From Nitrososphaerota archaeon (GTDB taxonomy: Archaea > Thermoproteota > Nitrososphaeria > Nitrososphaerales > JAPUIC01), in the NCBI GenBank assembly GCA_027297425.1, contig JAPUIC010000035.1:1-14188 (forward strand): a stretch of DNA of 14,188 nt, written 5' to 3'. Below the pieces are notes generated by a model, which saw nothing but the letters and a program-made list of their open reading frames with translations, made no database searches and had not been told where the DNA came from. Position numbers and translations under genes: made by a program. Below are positions 14,187 through 14,188 of this stretch, piece after piece (position 1 is the first letter of the stretch; each line of letters opens with the position of its first letter).

Positions 14187-14188
14187 AG

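Noticed and set aside
1..14188. CRISPR array, toxin-antitoxin, phage, transposon, tRNA or rRNA genes
   Set aside because: No regularly spaced direct repeats, terminal inverted repeats, transposase or RNA-gene consensus were seen on either strand; gaps are too short to hold most of these.

Overview
The window looks like a piece of an archaeal chromosome carrying mostly housekeeping genes. The evidence is an archaeal/eukaryote-type prolyl-tRNA synthetase with a zinc-type C-terminus ending in tyrosine, a deoxyhypusine synthase (archaea and eukaryotes only), a small archaeal-type DHH phosphoesterase, and TATA-like boxes about 26-31 bp before several start codons, which fits short-leader or leaderless transcription. 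There is no rRNA, tRNA, CRISPR array, IS element or phage gene. Placement below Archaea is uncertain. A K+-independent H+-pyrophosphatase, a classical lipoyl synthase and a family-4 UDG would suit a TACK/Nitrososphaeria-like or Thermoplasmata-like lineage, but this is inference.

Layout, left to right: the tail of an unknown + strand gene (ends 71); proS (-); an AAG-type 3-methyladenine DNA glycosylase (+); a family-4 uracil-DNA glycosylase and a very short nucleotide-sugar dehydrogenase-like protein (both -); an isopropylmalate/tartrate-dehydrogenase-like enzyme followed by a DHH phosphoesterase (both +, probable operon); NAD(P)HX dehydratase (-); deoxyhypusine synthase (+); membrane pyrophosphatase (-); a lactonase-like metallo-beta-lactamase-fold hydrolase (-); lipoyl synthase (+); a small multi-span membrane protein and an acyl-CoA synthetase (both -, same order of transcription); and the tail of another - strand gene. 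The genes alternate as divergent pairs with tight convergent junctions (gaps of 44, 2, 26, 7 and 13 nt). There is almost no non-coding DNA: the largest gap is 127 nt (9879-10005), and no gene-free stretch exceeds 300 bases.

Functionally the region is a mix: translation (ProRS; DHS, which modifies aIF5A), base-excision repair (two glycosylases tail to tail), cofactor repair and synthesis (NnrD, LipA), bioenergetics (PPi-driven proton pump) and central or acyl-CoA metabolism. The pyrophosphatase could remove PPi made by ProRS and the acyl-CoA synthetase, but that is a general metabolic link and not evidence for a dedicated system.

I do not see a clear new multi-gene system. The most interesting items are the compact nucleotide-sugar dehydrogenase homologue, which keeps the catalytic cysteine but has changed several other active-site positions; the beta-decarboxylating dehydrogenase, which combines a tartrate/isopropylmalate-like substrate site with an NADP-type Lys-Tyr cofactor signature; apparent leaderless genes starting at TTG; and a possible 40-residue basic ORF in the 127-nt gap.
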